The position numbers and the translations under genes are program-made. This document shows, piece after piece, positions 38,835 through 47,667 of a stretch of DNA of 64,000 bases. The stretch is from Actinernus sp. WN-2022 (lineage: Eukaryota > Cnidaria > Anthozoa > Actiniaria > Actinernidae): contig JAOWCC010000287.1 in assembly GCA_030867875.1 (NCBI GenBank), forward strand, positions 751,501 to 815,500, read 5' to 3'. The first letter of the stretch is position 1, and every line of letters starts with the position of its first letter. The notes below the pieces were generated by a model. It ran no database searches. It worked only from the letters and a program-made list of their open reading frames with translations, and had not been told where the DNA came from.

Positions 38835-38977
38835 TACTACTAAGCTACTAGTAAGTTACCTAAGCTACTAGTAAGTTACCCTAAGCTACTGGTGAGTTGC
38901 CCTAAGCTACTAGTAAGCTACTAGTAAGTTACCTAAGCTACTAGTAAGCTACTTAAGCTACTACTAAGCTACTACTA
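38835..38977 (+). repeat. Tandem repeats of a TACTAGTAAG-containing 20-mer
   Basis: About seven imperfect units of CTAAGCTACTAGTAAGTTAC, shortening toward the right end. The core TACTAGTAAG occurs five times. The same core lies in the central palindrome of the second element (58485-58510 and its mirror). Non-coding, directly after the last structural gene. Confidence 0.85.
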
Positions 38978-39040
38978 AAAAAAAAAAAGGAAGAATGAAG
39001 AGGGTCACGCAACGACTTTCTTTATTCTTCCTTTTTTTTT
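38978..39040 (-). terminator. A/T-flanked stem-loop H2 (inverted relative of H1)
   Basis: The stem GGAAGAATGAAGAGGGTC pairs with GACTTTCTTTATTCTTCC around the loop ACGCAAC, flanked by a 12-A run and a T run. Its sequence is the complement of H1 at 30186-30259 including the loop (GTTGCGT there). It lies between the structural cluster and the integrase gene. Terminator or boundary element by position; unproven. Confidence 0.65.
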
Positions 39041-39070
39041 CATCTGTTGAAGGTTAGAATGTATAGATGT

Positions 39071-40102
39071 ATGATGGATTCTAAACTTGCGAATATCTTC
39101 TATGGGCCTATGGGCTATTGGAAAGGTCACACTGCAATTGGCAAGCTATCGGTAGCAGCGAAAGCATCAGAAGACGTAGCTAGGAGTTGGTTGGAAAAGC
39201 AATCTATGTGGCAAATATATCTACCACCACCAAAACACATTCCACGACCACATTGGACTGTATCGAAACCAAATGAAGTCCACCAAGCTGATTTGATATT
39301 TCTACCACACGATCGACCTGGGCGTGGACGGAAGCTATACAAGTACGCATTGGTAGTAATCGACGTAGCTTCTCGATACAAAGAAGCCGAACCTTTGGCA
39401 TCTAAAGATAGTGGTGAAGTTGCTGCGGCATTCGAACGAATCTATAAACGTAGTCCACTAGAATGGCCAAAGACTTTGCAAGTAGATCCTGGTAGAGAAT
39501 TCATGGGACGTATGTCTGAAACGCTAGAACTACATGGTACGAAAGTTCAACGAGGTGAGGCTGGTAATCATAGAGCGCAAAGTTTTGTTGAAAGAGCAAA
39601 TAGGACTCTAGCTGAGAGATTGTTTGGATATCAATATGCACAAGAGATGGTGCTTACTTCGGAAGGATCAGATGAGCGTAGTAGAGAATGGGTAATTCGT
39701 TTACCAATGGTTATCAAAGCCATGAACAGTGAGGTGACTCGTTTGACTGGTAAAGAGCCTTCTAATTCTGTAATGGCGCAACAAGTAGATCTGAAGACTC
39801 CTACGTATTCGCGCACCGTTGGATTGAGAGAAGAGCGTCTACCATTCGACGTTCTAGTTCGATATCTTTATGCACCAGGAGAATTGGAAGGAGGTGAAAA
39901 ACGTAGAGCTACTGATCCTGTGTGGAGTTTGCAGATATACACCATTTCGCGAAGTGTAGTATCTTCGGGACAGCCTGTGCTTTACTACCTTGCGAAGGAG
40001 AAGGACGCACCCAAACGTGGATTCGTTCGTGAAGAGCTACAAGTCGTTCCTAGGGATACAGAACTACCACCAAAAGGAATTCTGTTTGTACCTAGACGCT
40101 AA
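39071..40102 (+). CDS. Retroviral-type DDE integrase (rve family), about 343 aa
   Basis: I start at the ATG at 39071 (MMDSKLANIF), just after GTATAGATGT; the longer frame begins with TTG. The catalytic core has D74 (HQADLIFL), D139 (LQVDPGREFMG) and E174 (SFVERANRTLAE), with 34 residues between the last two, the usual rve layout. NHRAQSFVERANRT is the standard helix-4 signature. The N-terminal part (YGPMGYWKGHTAIGKLSVAA) is the short zinc-less helical head of Polinton integrases. The C-terminus (SLQIYTISRSVVSSGQPVLY...GFVREELQVVP) is an SH3-like tail. It inserts the element and makes the short target duplication. Its 3' end overlaps the PolB stop by 4 bp (convergent). Confidence 0.92.
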   Translation: MMDSKLANIFYGPMGYWKGHTAIGKLSVAAKASEDVARSWLEKQSMWQIYLPPPKHIPRPHWTVSKPNEVHQADLIFLPHDRPGRGRKLYKYALVVIDVASRYKEAEPLASKDSGEVAAAFERIYKRSPLEWPKTLQVDPGREFMGRMSETLELHGTKVQRGEAGNHRAQSFVERANRTLAERLFGYQYAQEMVLTSEGSDERSREWVIRLPMVIKAMNSEVTRLTGKEPSNSVMAQQVDLKTPTYSRTVGLREERLPFDVLVRYLYAPGELEGGEKRRATDPVWSLQIYTISRSVVSSGQPVLYYLAKEKDAPKRGFVREELQVVPRDTELPPKGILFVPRR

Positions 40103-43100
40103 ACAGCGTACTCTATTGGCTCGGTGTGGATTCCATCGGGAAGAACGCGTCTTTTGTCGTAGTAAGCCGATAGCCCAAGCTTCCGTTGTTTGTAGGTTGC
40201 TATGCCTTCTGGCGATAGTCGGAAGCCTCGGTTATTTGCCATGTCGATACTACCCTGGAGGGCTGCTTTGAATCGTTCCCACGAAATGTCGTTGTGCCGT
40301 CTAGACATACCTTTAGCGGAATACTTCTTGCTGCCACCTGTATCGACGTAGTAGGCTTTCGAGCATAGGGCAATGGCGCGCTGTCCTTCGAATTCGAGTT
40401 TGAAGAGTCCTGGTGTACGACTGCTCCATTCGTCCCAAGCTAGCCATTCATTCCTTTCGGCTTCGAAATCTTCTCGCAGTTCCGGTCTTACAACCTCATC
40501 GAGGCTATTTCCCGAGATGGCAATGTAGGCACTGTCTGTGTCCATCTGTATATATTCGAAATCATTGCGATCAATGTACTTGTCGATGAAGTCATAGTAG
40601 AACTCAAGCATACGCAGCTTTGCGAGCTGGTACACAGCGATACCTACTTGGAAAGGGCGTTTGATTTGGATCTGGTCCTTTCGGCTCTCGAGTTCATATG
40701 CATCACCAATCTCTTCCAGGTCTTCGAACCAAACACTTCGCAATGCTTTGTCCACAACCTTCTCATCTTTTGTATAGGTGACCTTTGTTTGGCGTCCCAA
40801 GTCTTCGAGCAACTTTCCATAGGCGCTGTTTCCTAGCAGCTTGAACACATCTGCCAGCAAAGCCTCACCTTTATCTTCATCTCCCATACGACGTGCCTCA
40901 GTGACTTGGTCCACGAACCATCCGAAGATTTCTTTGGGTTCGTAGTCTATCGTGCGGTAGACAGCAGTGATCACTGCGCCATGATCTACATACCAAAGTA
41001 GAAGAGGAGCATAGAGTAGCAACTTCTTTCCAGAGAGACTCCCAACTAGCTTCTTTTCCTCGCTGAGCTTTCTACCTGTCTTTGTGAGGTAGGCCAACAT
41101 TTCTGGAGGGATTGCTTCTTTGGGGATTTTCTTGTTGTAGAAGAAGGGTGGCATCTCCTCAAATTCCTTCCACAATTTCTTTGGTATCTCGATGTCTACT
41201 TCTGCATATCCAAACCACGTTCCACCAAGTAGACATTCAACGAATCCTTCGGTGGCTGGACCTGGATCGTCATAGTGCACAACCTTTTCTTTTCCACAAG
41301 GCATTTCGAATTCCATGGTAGAAAGATATAGGGCGTTGGCATCGTATCCAAGAATCTTACGACAAGTCTTAGTTCCTCCCTGATGACTACGAATCTTAGT
41401 CACTCCTGCTTCGTGGAGTCTGGTGAACACTATGCTTGGACCTCCCACGACAGCGTCTTTCAGCATGCGGTAGGCTTCCTTACTTGGAGCGTACATCTCA
41501 GCTCCCCTTTCTACACTACCTCGAAGTAGGAACTGTAGTGAGACTCCTGGAATGGACACTGCGTCTTTCAGCATGTCTACTCCTTTCTCGTGATAGAAAT
41601 CTCGCATCTTTTCGAGTGCCTCTAGGAATGGAACTACATCTAGGTCGTTGTAGTATCGTAGCCAGTCTGCAAAGGTTTCCATTCCTTTGTCGAGAAAGGT
41701 GCACTCACAGTCTTCGAACTCTGACATAGATAGTAGATGTTCTCTTTTCAACTTCGAACCCCACTCTGGATAGTCTGGTAATCCAATGTGATCCAACTTG
41801 TCTGGAGAATCGAACCACTCATATGGGAAGAAACTCTTTTGCGATTCGCATCCATATGCCTTGATCCAACGTTCATAAGAAGTTCCAGGGCCAAGGTAGT
41901 TGATCACATCAAGGAAACGGAAATCTGGGGTCAATAGGAACATAGTGGAATTGGCTTTCTTTGCTACCAGGATCTTTGAACAGGTGTCGGCAATGATTCC
42001 TACGAAGTGCTCCCTGATCAGATTAAGATCGTACCTGCCAGAGTTGAATCCCACTACTGGAACTTGGCGGATCCATTCGTCGATCTTCGCTTGTTGTTTC
42101 TTTGGTAGGGTGTCAAAAGAGAATTCAGGTGTCTTGGGGCAGAACTGTTCTGCAATGACTTCTTGGATCGCTTTCGCTCTTCGCTGGAGTTCTTCGACGA
42201 AGGCTTCGATGAGTTCTTTTGGATTGCGTCGACAGATGTGGGTTGACTTTCGATTGTATGTGTCGGCAATTGATACTGATATTGGGACATGGACGTTTTC
42301 GATGGTCAGGTGGTCTGTTGGTTGTCTTCCTTTCGTTGTATCGAGATAGGCTTCGAAATCGTAAACTATGAAGTGTGGGTAGACAGTTTGTGTTGGTGTG
42401 GGGACCGGTTTGTTTTTCTTCTTTGTAGAGCAACCCCAAGCTTCCACTACTGTATAACCAGCTCCTTGTAGCTTTGCCGTTCTTTCACAGGTCTTGAGAT
42501 AGAGCCTCCTTTCCCTAGGGAAGCATTTCGGGCAGCCATGGAAATAGCATCCATGAAATTGAAAGATGGTTTTCGAAATAGGTTCGTAGCCGTCGACCGG
42601 CGCTCCTTCGATCCAATGCTCTCCACCATGCCCACAAGCTGCATGATGAATGTGTTGTCCAATCCTTTTGGTTTCGCGTTCCAACCAGCATAAAGCGACT
42701 TTGCTGGCTGTGCTCTCTGGCCAGAAGGCTTTTTCGTATGCCGACTGGGGTACTGTGATTACTTTTCCGGGGCAAACGATCTTTGTTTCGCCACGCCTGC
42801 AACGATCTGCATGACGGTGAAGGTCTGAGGCTTTCGTGAACCGTTGCTTACAATCGTTACATACGTAGATGTGCCCTAGCTTGTTGATGTTCTTGATGTA
42901 GAAGGCATGTCCGTCGTATATCCCAATCGTCATCGTATGCTTGTAGTGAGCTGCATGTCGCGTCAGATGCCAAGCGCCGTCCTCCGTGGGTTCATACACC
43001 CGAATACCGATTCCAAAGTGTAACTCGACTTCCTCCAGCTGGTCTAAGGAAGTTCTGGGAACGTCTTGTGTGGGTGCTGTCAGGCGATAGAAGTTCTGGG

Positions 43101-43689
43101 CAAGTTTTCGAGCTTTGACGCAACACCTATCTACTCTTGCTCCTTCATGCATGGCAAGGCAGCGCCAAAGACATAGGTTGTCGCCATATCGATCAAGGGC
43201 AAGCATTCCTTTCTTAAGGCGAAGCCATTGGGGCAGTGGACCTGTTCCCAACAAAAGCTGACGATCGATCACGACTTTGACATCTACGTAGATCCAACGA
43301 ACGAAGGCCCATTGGGTATTTGGTCGAGTGATGTTGTCGGGATTCAATCGAGCTGTCTCCTTGCTATTGATCCACTCTTCTGCATCTTCTAGGATGTTCA
43401 CCCATGGAGAGCCTGGGACAGTCTTGGAGAATAGAATCACGCGTCCGTCATTGACATTGCGAATGCGATAGGTGTAGCTATAGCGTAGGTAGAAGCTGGT
43501 GGTTACCTTTGCAACTAACTTTTCCATGATCCTAGGAGTCAAGTCTCCTGCCACACCTTGGAAGAAGCGCCATCGGATAGTACGGCGACCTATCTCCATC
43601 CCCTCGAGCATTCCATCTCTCTCCTCTAGAATGGCACCTGCCTCTCGAGCTAGACTCCGTGGAAGTGGTTCACTACGTGGTCTCACCAT
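40099..43689 (-). CDS. Protein-primed-type family B DNA polymerase, 1196 aa
   Basis: ATG at 43689. The N-terminal region carries an OTU-like box, DRYGDNLCLWRCLAMHEGAR (about 173-192), and a C2H2 finger, YVCNDCKQRFTKASDLHRHA. The exonuclease follows: YDFEAYL (D444), GFNSGRYDLN (D554), YYNDLDVVPF (D684). The polymerase has motif A GYDANALYLS (D783), motif B LLGNSAYGKLL (N954) and motif C MDTDSAY (D1050, D1052). QFHGCYFHGCPKC and the TPR-type insert are Polinton features. It replicates the element, in relatives by protein priming. Full length for the family, all catalytic residues present. It is convergent with the integrase. Confidence 0.95.
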   Translation of the reverse strand: MVRPRSEPLPRSLAREAGAILEERDGMLEGMEIGRRTIRWRFFQGVAGDLTPRIMEKLVAKVTTSFYLRYSYTYRIRNVNDGRVILFSKTVPGSPWVNILEDAEEWINSKETARLNPDNITRPNTQWAFVRWIYVDVKVVIDRQLLLGTGPLPQWLRLKKGMLALDRYGDNLCLWRCLAMHEGARVDRCCVKARKLAQNFYRLTAPTQDVPRTSLDQLEEVELHFGIGIRVYEPTEDGAWHLTRHAAHYKHTMTIGIYDGHAFYIKNINKLGHIYVCNDCKQRFTKASDLHRHADRCRRGETKIVCPGKVITVPQSAYEKAFWPESTASKVALCWLERETKRIGQHIHHAACGHGGEHWIEGAPVDGYEPISKTIFQFHGCYFHGCPKCFPRERRLYLKTCERTAKLQGAGYTVVEAWGCSTKKKNKPVPTPTQTVYPHFIVYDFEAYLDTTKGRQPTDHLTIENVHVPISVSIADTYNRKSTHICRRNPKELIEAFVEELQRRAKAIQEVIAEQFCPKTPEFSFDTLPKKQQAKIDEWIRQVPVVGFNSGRYDLNLIREHFVGIIADTCSKILVAKKANSTMFLLTPDFRFLDVINYLGPGTSYERWIKAYGCESQKSFFPYEWFDSPDKLDHIGLPDYPEWGSKLKREHLLSMSEFEDCECTFLDKGMETFADWLRYYNDLDVVPFLEALEKMRDFYHEKGVDMLKDAVSIPGVSLQFLLRGSVERGAEMYAPSKEAYRMLKDAVVGGPSIVFTRLHEAGVTKIRSHQGGTKTCRKILGYDANALYLSTMEFEMPCGKEKVVHYDDPGPATEGFVECLLGGTWFGYAEVDIEIPKKLWKEFEEMPPFFYNKKIPKEAIPPEMLAYLTKTGRKLSEEKKLVGSLSGKKLLLYAPLLLWYVDHGAVITAVYRTIDYEPKEIFGWFVDQVTEARRMGDEDKGEALLADVFKLLGNSAYGKLLEDLGRQTKVTYTKDEKVVDKALRSVWFEDLEEIGDAYELESRKDQIQIKRPFQVGIAVYQLAKLRMLEFYYDFIDKYIDRNDFEYIQMDTDSAYIAISGNSLDEVVRPELREDFEAERNEWLAWDEWSSRTPGLFKLEFEGQRAIALCSKAYYVDTGGSKKYSAKGMSRRHNDISWERFKAALQGSIDMANNRGFRLSPEGIATYKQRKLGLSAYYDKRRVLPDGIHTEPIEYAV

Positions 43690-43904
43690 TCTCCCTTCGA
43701 TATAACTATGTGTTAGGATAGCTTTAACAGGTACTCGAATTTGGATTTTATGTGTAAGGACGTTGCAGCGATATAATTATATGTAATTATATCTCTAATA
43801 GGATTATCAAGTTGGATTTTATGTACAAGCAATCGATGTCGATATAACTATATGTAATTATATCTCTAATAGGATTATCAAGTTGGATTTTACGTACAAG
43901 AATG
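43690..43904 (-). promoter_or_regulatory. PolB upstream region with three 71-bp tandem repeats
   Basis: GATATAAYTATATG starts units at about 43699, 43770 and 43841, each followed by TTGGATTTTATGT and a variable tail. The two right-hand units are nearly identical (ATCTCTAATAGGATTATCAA). The leftmost unit forms the PolB leader (minus strand: TAGTTATATCGAAGGGAG before ATG). A TATA-bearing repeated promoter. Confidence 0.7.
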
Positions 43905-44173
43905 TCTAGTGACACTTTGAATGACCCTTAGTTACCCCATAGTAGTATAGTCGGCGTCAGTTAAATACAACTTTTTCTTGTGCAACAAAACTCAAAAGGT
44001 TGTGAATGTTATGGACGCCTTTTTTCTTGCACAAGGGGCGTTATGAAGTGGATTTCTGAATTCACTTTATGACGCCCCTTGTGCAAGAAAACAAGGCGTC
44101 CATAACATTCACAACCTTTTGAGTTTTGTTGTACAAGAAAAAGTGGTATTTAACTGACGCCGACTATACTACT
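43905..44173 (-). repeat. Polinton right TIR containing a 233-bp hairpin
   Basis: Complement of the left TIR, with the palindrome at 43941-44173. The loop orientation corresponds to the left loop in TIR sense, so both ends have the same arrangement rather than mixed flip/flop forms. Confidence 0.95.
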
Positions 44174-44785
44174 TACATAAAACACAATAGAAATTCCAAT
44201 ATGTTAATCAATCAGCCAATAGAAACGTGTGGGTTCAGTCGTCCAGGGGACGCTAATGAACTATGGACCGTGCACAATGTTTTGTCTTACCCCCTTCCAA
44301 CATAAATCGCAGCGCCTTTCTTAGCCCCTTTGAAGTTTGCCGGGTTTCCTAACCCTTCCACTCTATTAACTATGTTTGAAAGAGTCGAGACAAAAAAACA
44401 ATACGAAGCCTTGTGAACAGTAATTTTACGCAACTATGCACTAGGCAAACAATGATCCTAATGATTTATAAAAAGAGAGATTGTTATTGCGTAGCACGAG
44501 AAAACCTCGCCATTGTGAAAATAAGCATTATATTGGTCTTCCGCTCGGACGTATGGGATTTATTCACCTCGAACTGCGCCCTCGTGCGGAACCCTCGGTG
44601 AATAAATCCCATACCCCCTCGCTCTAGGCCAATATCCCTCAGTCAATCGTCTTCTCTTGATATAGCTTAATGGCTGTTTACCATGTAAACGTTAAAACTC
44701 GTAAACAGTTTGCGATTACTTGATCGCTGAAAAACTGATCACGTTGACAGTACGGAATGCACTCATTGCCTTTTGAATTGCTTAC
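44174..44785. other. Intron remainder with a palindromic MITE
   Basis: Host intron between the Polinton and the FN3 exon. 44530-44635 is a fold-back: GTATGGGATTTATTCACC (44551-44568) against GGTGAATAAATCCCATAC (44597-44614), with outer TATTGG and CCAATA. No gene. Part of this region (44358-44378) is the complement of 23559-23579. Confidence 0.6.
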
Positions 44786-45109
44786 CTGCCTCCAAAGTCC
44801 AAACTCGTTTTACGTGTTGTATTGTGCCCTGCGTTAAATCCACGCCTTTACTGTTATAAGCGGCAACGCCAACTAAATATTCTGTGTAGGGCTGTAAGCT
44901 CGTTATAGTCACATTCCTGTCAAGAACACCCATAATAATTTTCTTGTATTTCGTTAGATAATCGTGGATGTCAGACGCCTTCAGGTAATACACACGATAA
45001 CCCAGTACAACGCCGTTCGCCTTGTCAGGGGAGATTGGGTTCCACTCGACATACATACTGCTTGCATTCCGACTCTCGTAAACAGTGATTTTGGGATAAC
45101 CACTTGGCA
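44786..45109 (-). CDS. Host exon: fibronectin type III domain
   Basis: 324-bp phase 1-1 exon on the minus strand; acceptor TTTTTTCCAG before TGCCAAGTGG (45109), donor GTAAGC after GAGGCAG (44786). It encodes SGYPKITVYESRNASSMYVE, WNPISPDKANGVVLGYRVYY and TITSLQPYTEYLVGVAAYNS, a clear FN3 domain (Trp in strand B, GY in C, LxPxTxYxVxVxAxNxxG). The next exon 3' on this strand that I can see is at 16622, beyond the Polinton. Confidence 0.9.
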
Positions 45110-45534
45110 CTGGAAAAAAATGCGAACAGTCAAGCTAGATATCTGATGAAAGAGAGAGGTTAATGAACAGTTGATAAAATGGATTATATCTGTTTTGTGC
45201 CCGACAGAGAAGAGAAGTGTATCGATAAGTGATAAGTGTTGGTAGTTACGATCCGTGGTTCATTTACCGGAGTAACTGCTTACTGTTAACGTTATACACG
45301 GGTTATCACTTTAATGGCTATTTAATAGCTGTTTTCGTTAGGGTTAGTTTACAGTAGATATTATTTGCTGATTGTACTATTGAGCAGGTAAATAAACTCA
45401 CAAGAAGTGTTACATGTTTGACACATTCAAATGGGAGATCCTAAAGACGCCAACTAACTAACTAACTAACCGGCTAACCTCTTGTTAAAGGTTTACGTTA
45501 ATCTTTGATGAGATGGTACAGCTACATATGTGTA
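45110..45534 (-). other. Intron segment without features
   Basis: Part of the intron between the FN3 exons at 44786-45109 and 47383-47667. Short AACTAACTAACTAACC repeat near 45455; otherwise nothing recognisable. Confidence 0.4.
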
Positions 45535-46415
45535 CAGGTACAGGTGATGTGATGGACCTGTCTTCAGGTGCAGGTGATGTGATGGACCTGTCTACAGGTA
45601 CAGATGATATGATGGACCTGTCTACAGGTACAGGTGATGTGATGGACCTGTCTACAAGTACAGATGATATGATGGACCTGTCTACAGGTACAGGTGATGT
45701 GATGGACCTGTCTACAGGTACAGGGGATGTGATGGACCTGTCTACAGGTACAGGTGATGTGATGGACCTGTCTACAGGTACAGATGATATGATGGACCTG
45801 TCTACAGGTACAGGTGATGTGATGGACCTGTCTACAGGTACAGATGATATGATGGACTGTCTACAGGTACAGGGGATGTGATGGACCTGTGATGTGATGG
45901 ACCTGTCTACAGCTACAGGTGATGTGATGGACCTGTCTACAGGTACAGATGATATGATGGACTGTCTACAGGTACAGATGATATGATGGACCTGTCTACA
46001 GGTACAGGGGATGTGATGGACCTGCCTACAAGTACAGGTGATGTGATGGACCTGTGATGTGATGGACCTGTCTACAGCTACAGGTGATATGATGGACTGT
46101 CTACAGGTACAGGTGATGTGATGGACCTGTCTACAGCTACAGGTGATATGATGGACTGTCTACAGGTACAGGTGATGTGATGGACCTGTCTACAGGTACA
46201 GATGATATGATGGACTGTCTACAGGTACAGGGGATGTGATGGACCTGTGATGTGATGGACCTGTCTACAGCTACAGGTGATGTGATGGACCTGTCTACAG
46301 GTACAGATGATATGATGGACTGTCTACATGTACAGGTGATGTGATGGACCTGTCTAGAGGTACAGGGGATGTGATGGACCTGTCTACAGGTACAGGGGAT
46401 GGGATGGACCTACAT
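45535..46415 (+). repeat. Minisatellite, about 30-bp unit
   Basis: Around 28 imperfect copies of a unit built from CTACAGGTACAGGTGATGTG and ATGGACCTGT. Variants alternate GGTGATGTG, GATGATATG and GGGGATGTG. Because the unit length is often a multiple of three, a frame reading STGTGDVMDL repeats appears, but it fails once shorter units occur. Intronic, unlikely to be coding. Confidence 0.95.
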
Positions 46416-46986
46416 GTATTTACAACTTTTGATGCTCCTGGAAAATATTATATACAATGTATTTTCTTGCCTTGGCTTTATACTACCTATTTAGTATATA
46501 ATTTATATCTTGCTTAACATTAGTATTTATATTTTCATTTGTTTATTCACTGATGATTTATCCATGTATACTTGTATGCGGGAGTTAGCCTCGACTTAAC
46601 GTTAGAGTCCTTCCTATGTCCTGTTGAAGTGAACATGATGCTTACAGGATTGTTGTCATGACGTCATATATGTGCGGCGGTTCGGGTTATAGACGATTCA
46701 GAATAATCAAACAGGGAGAACTTCCGGGTTCGTTTTCAGGTTAACTTGGAATCCGAGTTTTGGAGCTATTTTTCACGTAAAACCGCATCCGCTCTGCCTT
46801 TCCTCTTCCCCTACCCCGGGCGTTGTTAAAGTCAATGTTGCTCAGTGCGAGCCATAAAACAGCAAAGGTTCGTTTCCGTTAATTTCAACTTTAAGACTTT
46901 AAGAAAAGAAAGGAAGAGGGAAGAGAAATAAACGTTCACTACTTTGCTTCAAAGATTCCCACTTATCACGCGTCCTTCTCTTCTAC
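46416..46986. other. Intron segment, no gene
   Basis: No ORF, splice pair or repeat that I can support beyond AT-rich text near 46440-46560. Confidence 0.35.
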
Positions 46987-47358
46987 AGGGCCGTAGCATG
47001 CCCTGAAAAACTGGGGGGGGGGGGGGGGGCACAAAGTCATTTCGCAACACGTGATCACCAAAACATATTTAATTTCATAGATAATCCTTATTTAAAGTTA
47101 TATGTACTCTGATGGCATTCCTATAGTAGGGTCAACGAGCCTATGGCAATTATTTTTAAAAGCGAGTTGACTAGTCTCGCGTTGGTGGCTCAAGCGAGTT
47201 TCGGCTATGGCTGGAGACACGCCGTTTTACAGCGTTCGACAAAAAAATAACTGGGTTTCCGAGGGGGCCAGGTACCTGATAATACCCTGTTGTTGTTTTT
47301 TGGAAAAGATTTGGGGGGGCACAGGCCCCCCCGGCCTCTAAGGGCGCTACGGCCATGC
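46987..47358. repeat. Small TIR element with G-run
   Basis: AGGGCCGTAGCATGCCC and a run of about 18 Gs at the left face CCCCCCCGGCC...GGGCGCTACGGCC at the right. Interior non-coding. Its right end lies only about 20 bp from the splice donor of the FN3 exon (47377-47382, minus strand). Confidence 0.6.
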
Positions 47359-47382
47359 TTCTATCATTGTACATTGACTTAC

Positions 47383-47667
47383 TGGCCTCGTCCGTCCTCA
47401 CGAGTATGACGACACTCTTGTTCCCAGTCCCTGCCGTCGTCCTGGCCGCTATCTGTACCTGGTACAACCTGTACGGTTGAAGTCCTGTGATCTCAAGCTG
47501 CGTAACGGTCACATTCCTTGTACTTTCACGATCACTAGACCCATTCTCCTTATAAAACACGCGGTAACCAATTAATGTGCCATTTGTGTAGTTGCCTGGG
47601 TTCCATTGTACCATGATACTGTGCGCGCTTGTGTTTATGCCTGTGACGTCAGTTGGAGCTGGAGCAG
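47383..47667 (-). CDS. Host exon: fibronectin type III domain
   Basis: 285-bp phase 1-1 exon on the minus strand; acceptor TTCGCCAG before CTGCTCCAGC (47667), donor GTAAGT after GACGAGGCCA (47383). It encodes APTDVTGINTSAHSIMVQWN, YTNGTLIGYRVFY and ITGLQPYRLYQVQIAARTTA: a complete FN3 domain. First of the four exons in transcript order (47383, 44786, 16338, 15657), giving FN3-FN3-FN3-Ig. Confidence 0.9.

Larger units (their letters stand above)
29312..44173. mobile_element. Complete Polinton/Maverick (adinto-type) element, 14,862 bp
   Basis: Terminal inverted repeats of 269 bp (29312-29580 and 43905-44173) begin AGTAGTATAGTCGGCG and end with the complement. The flanks share TACAT (29307-29311 and 44174-44178), so the target duplication is 5 bp, or 6 bp with one mismatch. 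It encodes PolB, retroviral-type integrase, packaging ATPase, major capsid candidate, penton-like candidate, accessory membrane proteins, a zinc protein and a TFIIB-like factor. Nearly all frames are open, so it is young. It lies between host FN3 exons at 16338-16622 and 44786-45109, that is, probably in an intron. No adenain-type protease was found. Confidence 0.95.

Noticed and set aside
29312..44173. Classification as a free virus contig
   Set aside because: Short direct repeats flank the TIRs and host exons lie on both sides, so it is an integrated element.
45513..45881. 122-residue open frame with STGTGDVMDL repeats
   Set aside because: Product of the 30-bp minisatellite. The frame breaks as soon as unit lengths vary, and it lies in an intron of the opposite-strand gene.
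45535..46415. Possible CRISPR array
   Set aside because: Units are contiguous and variable without unique spacers; this is a eukaryotic minisatellite.
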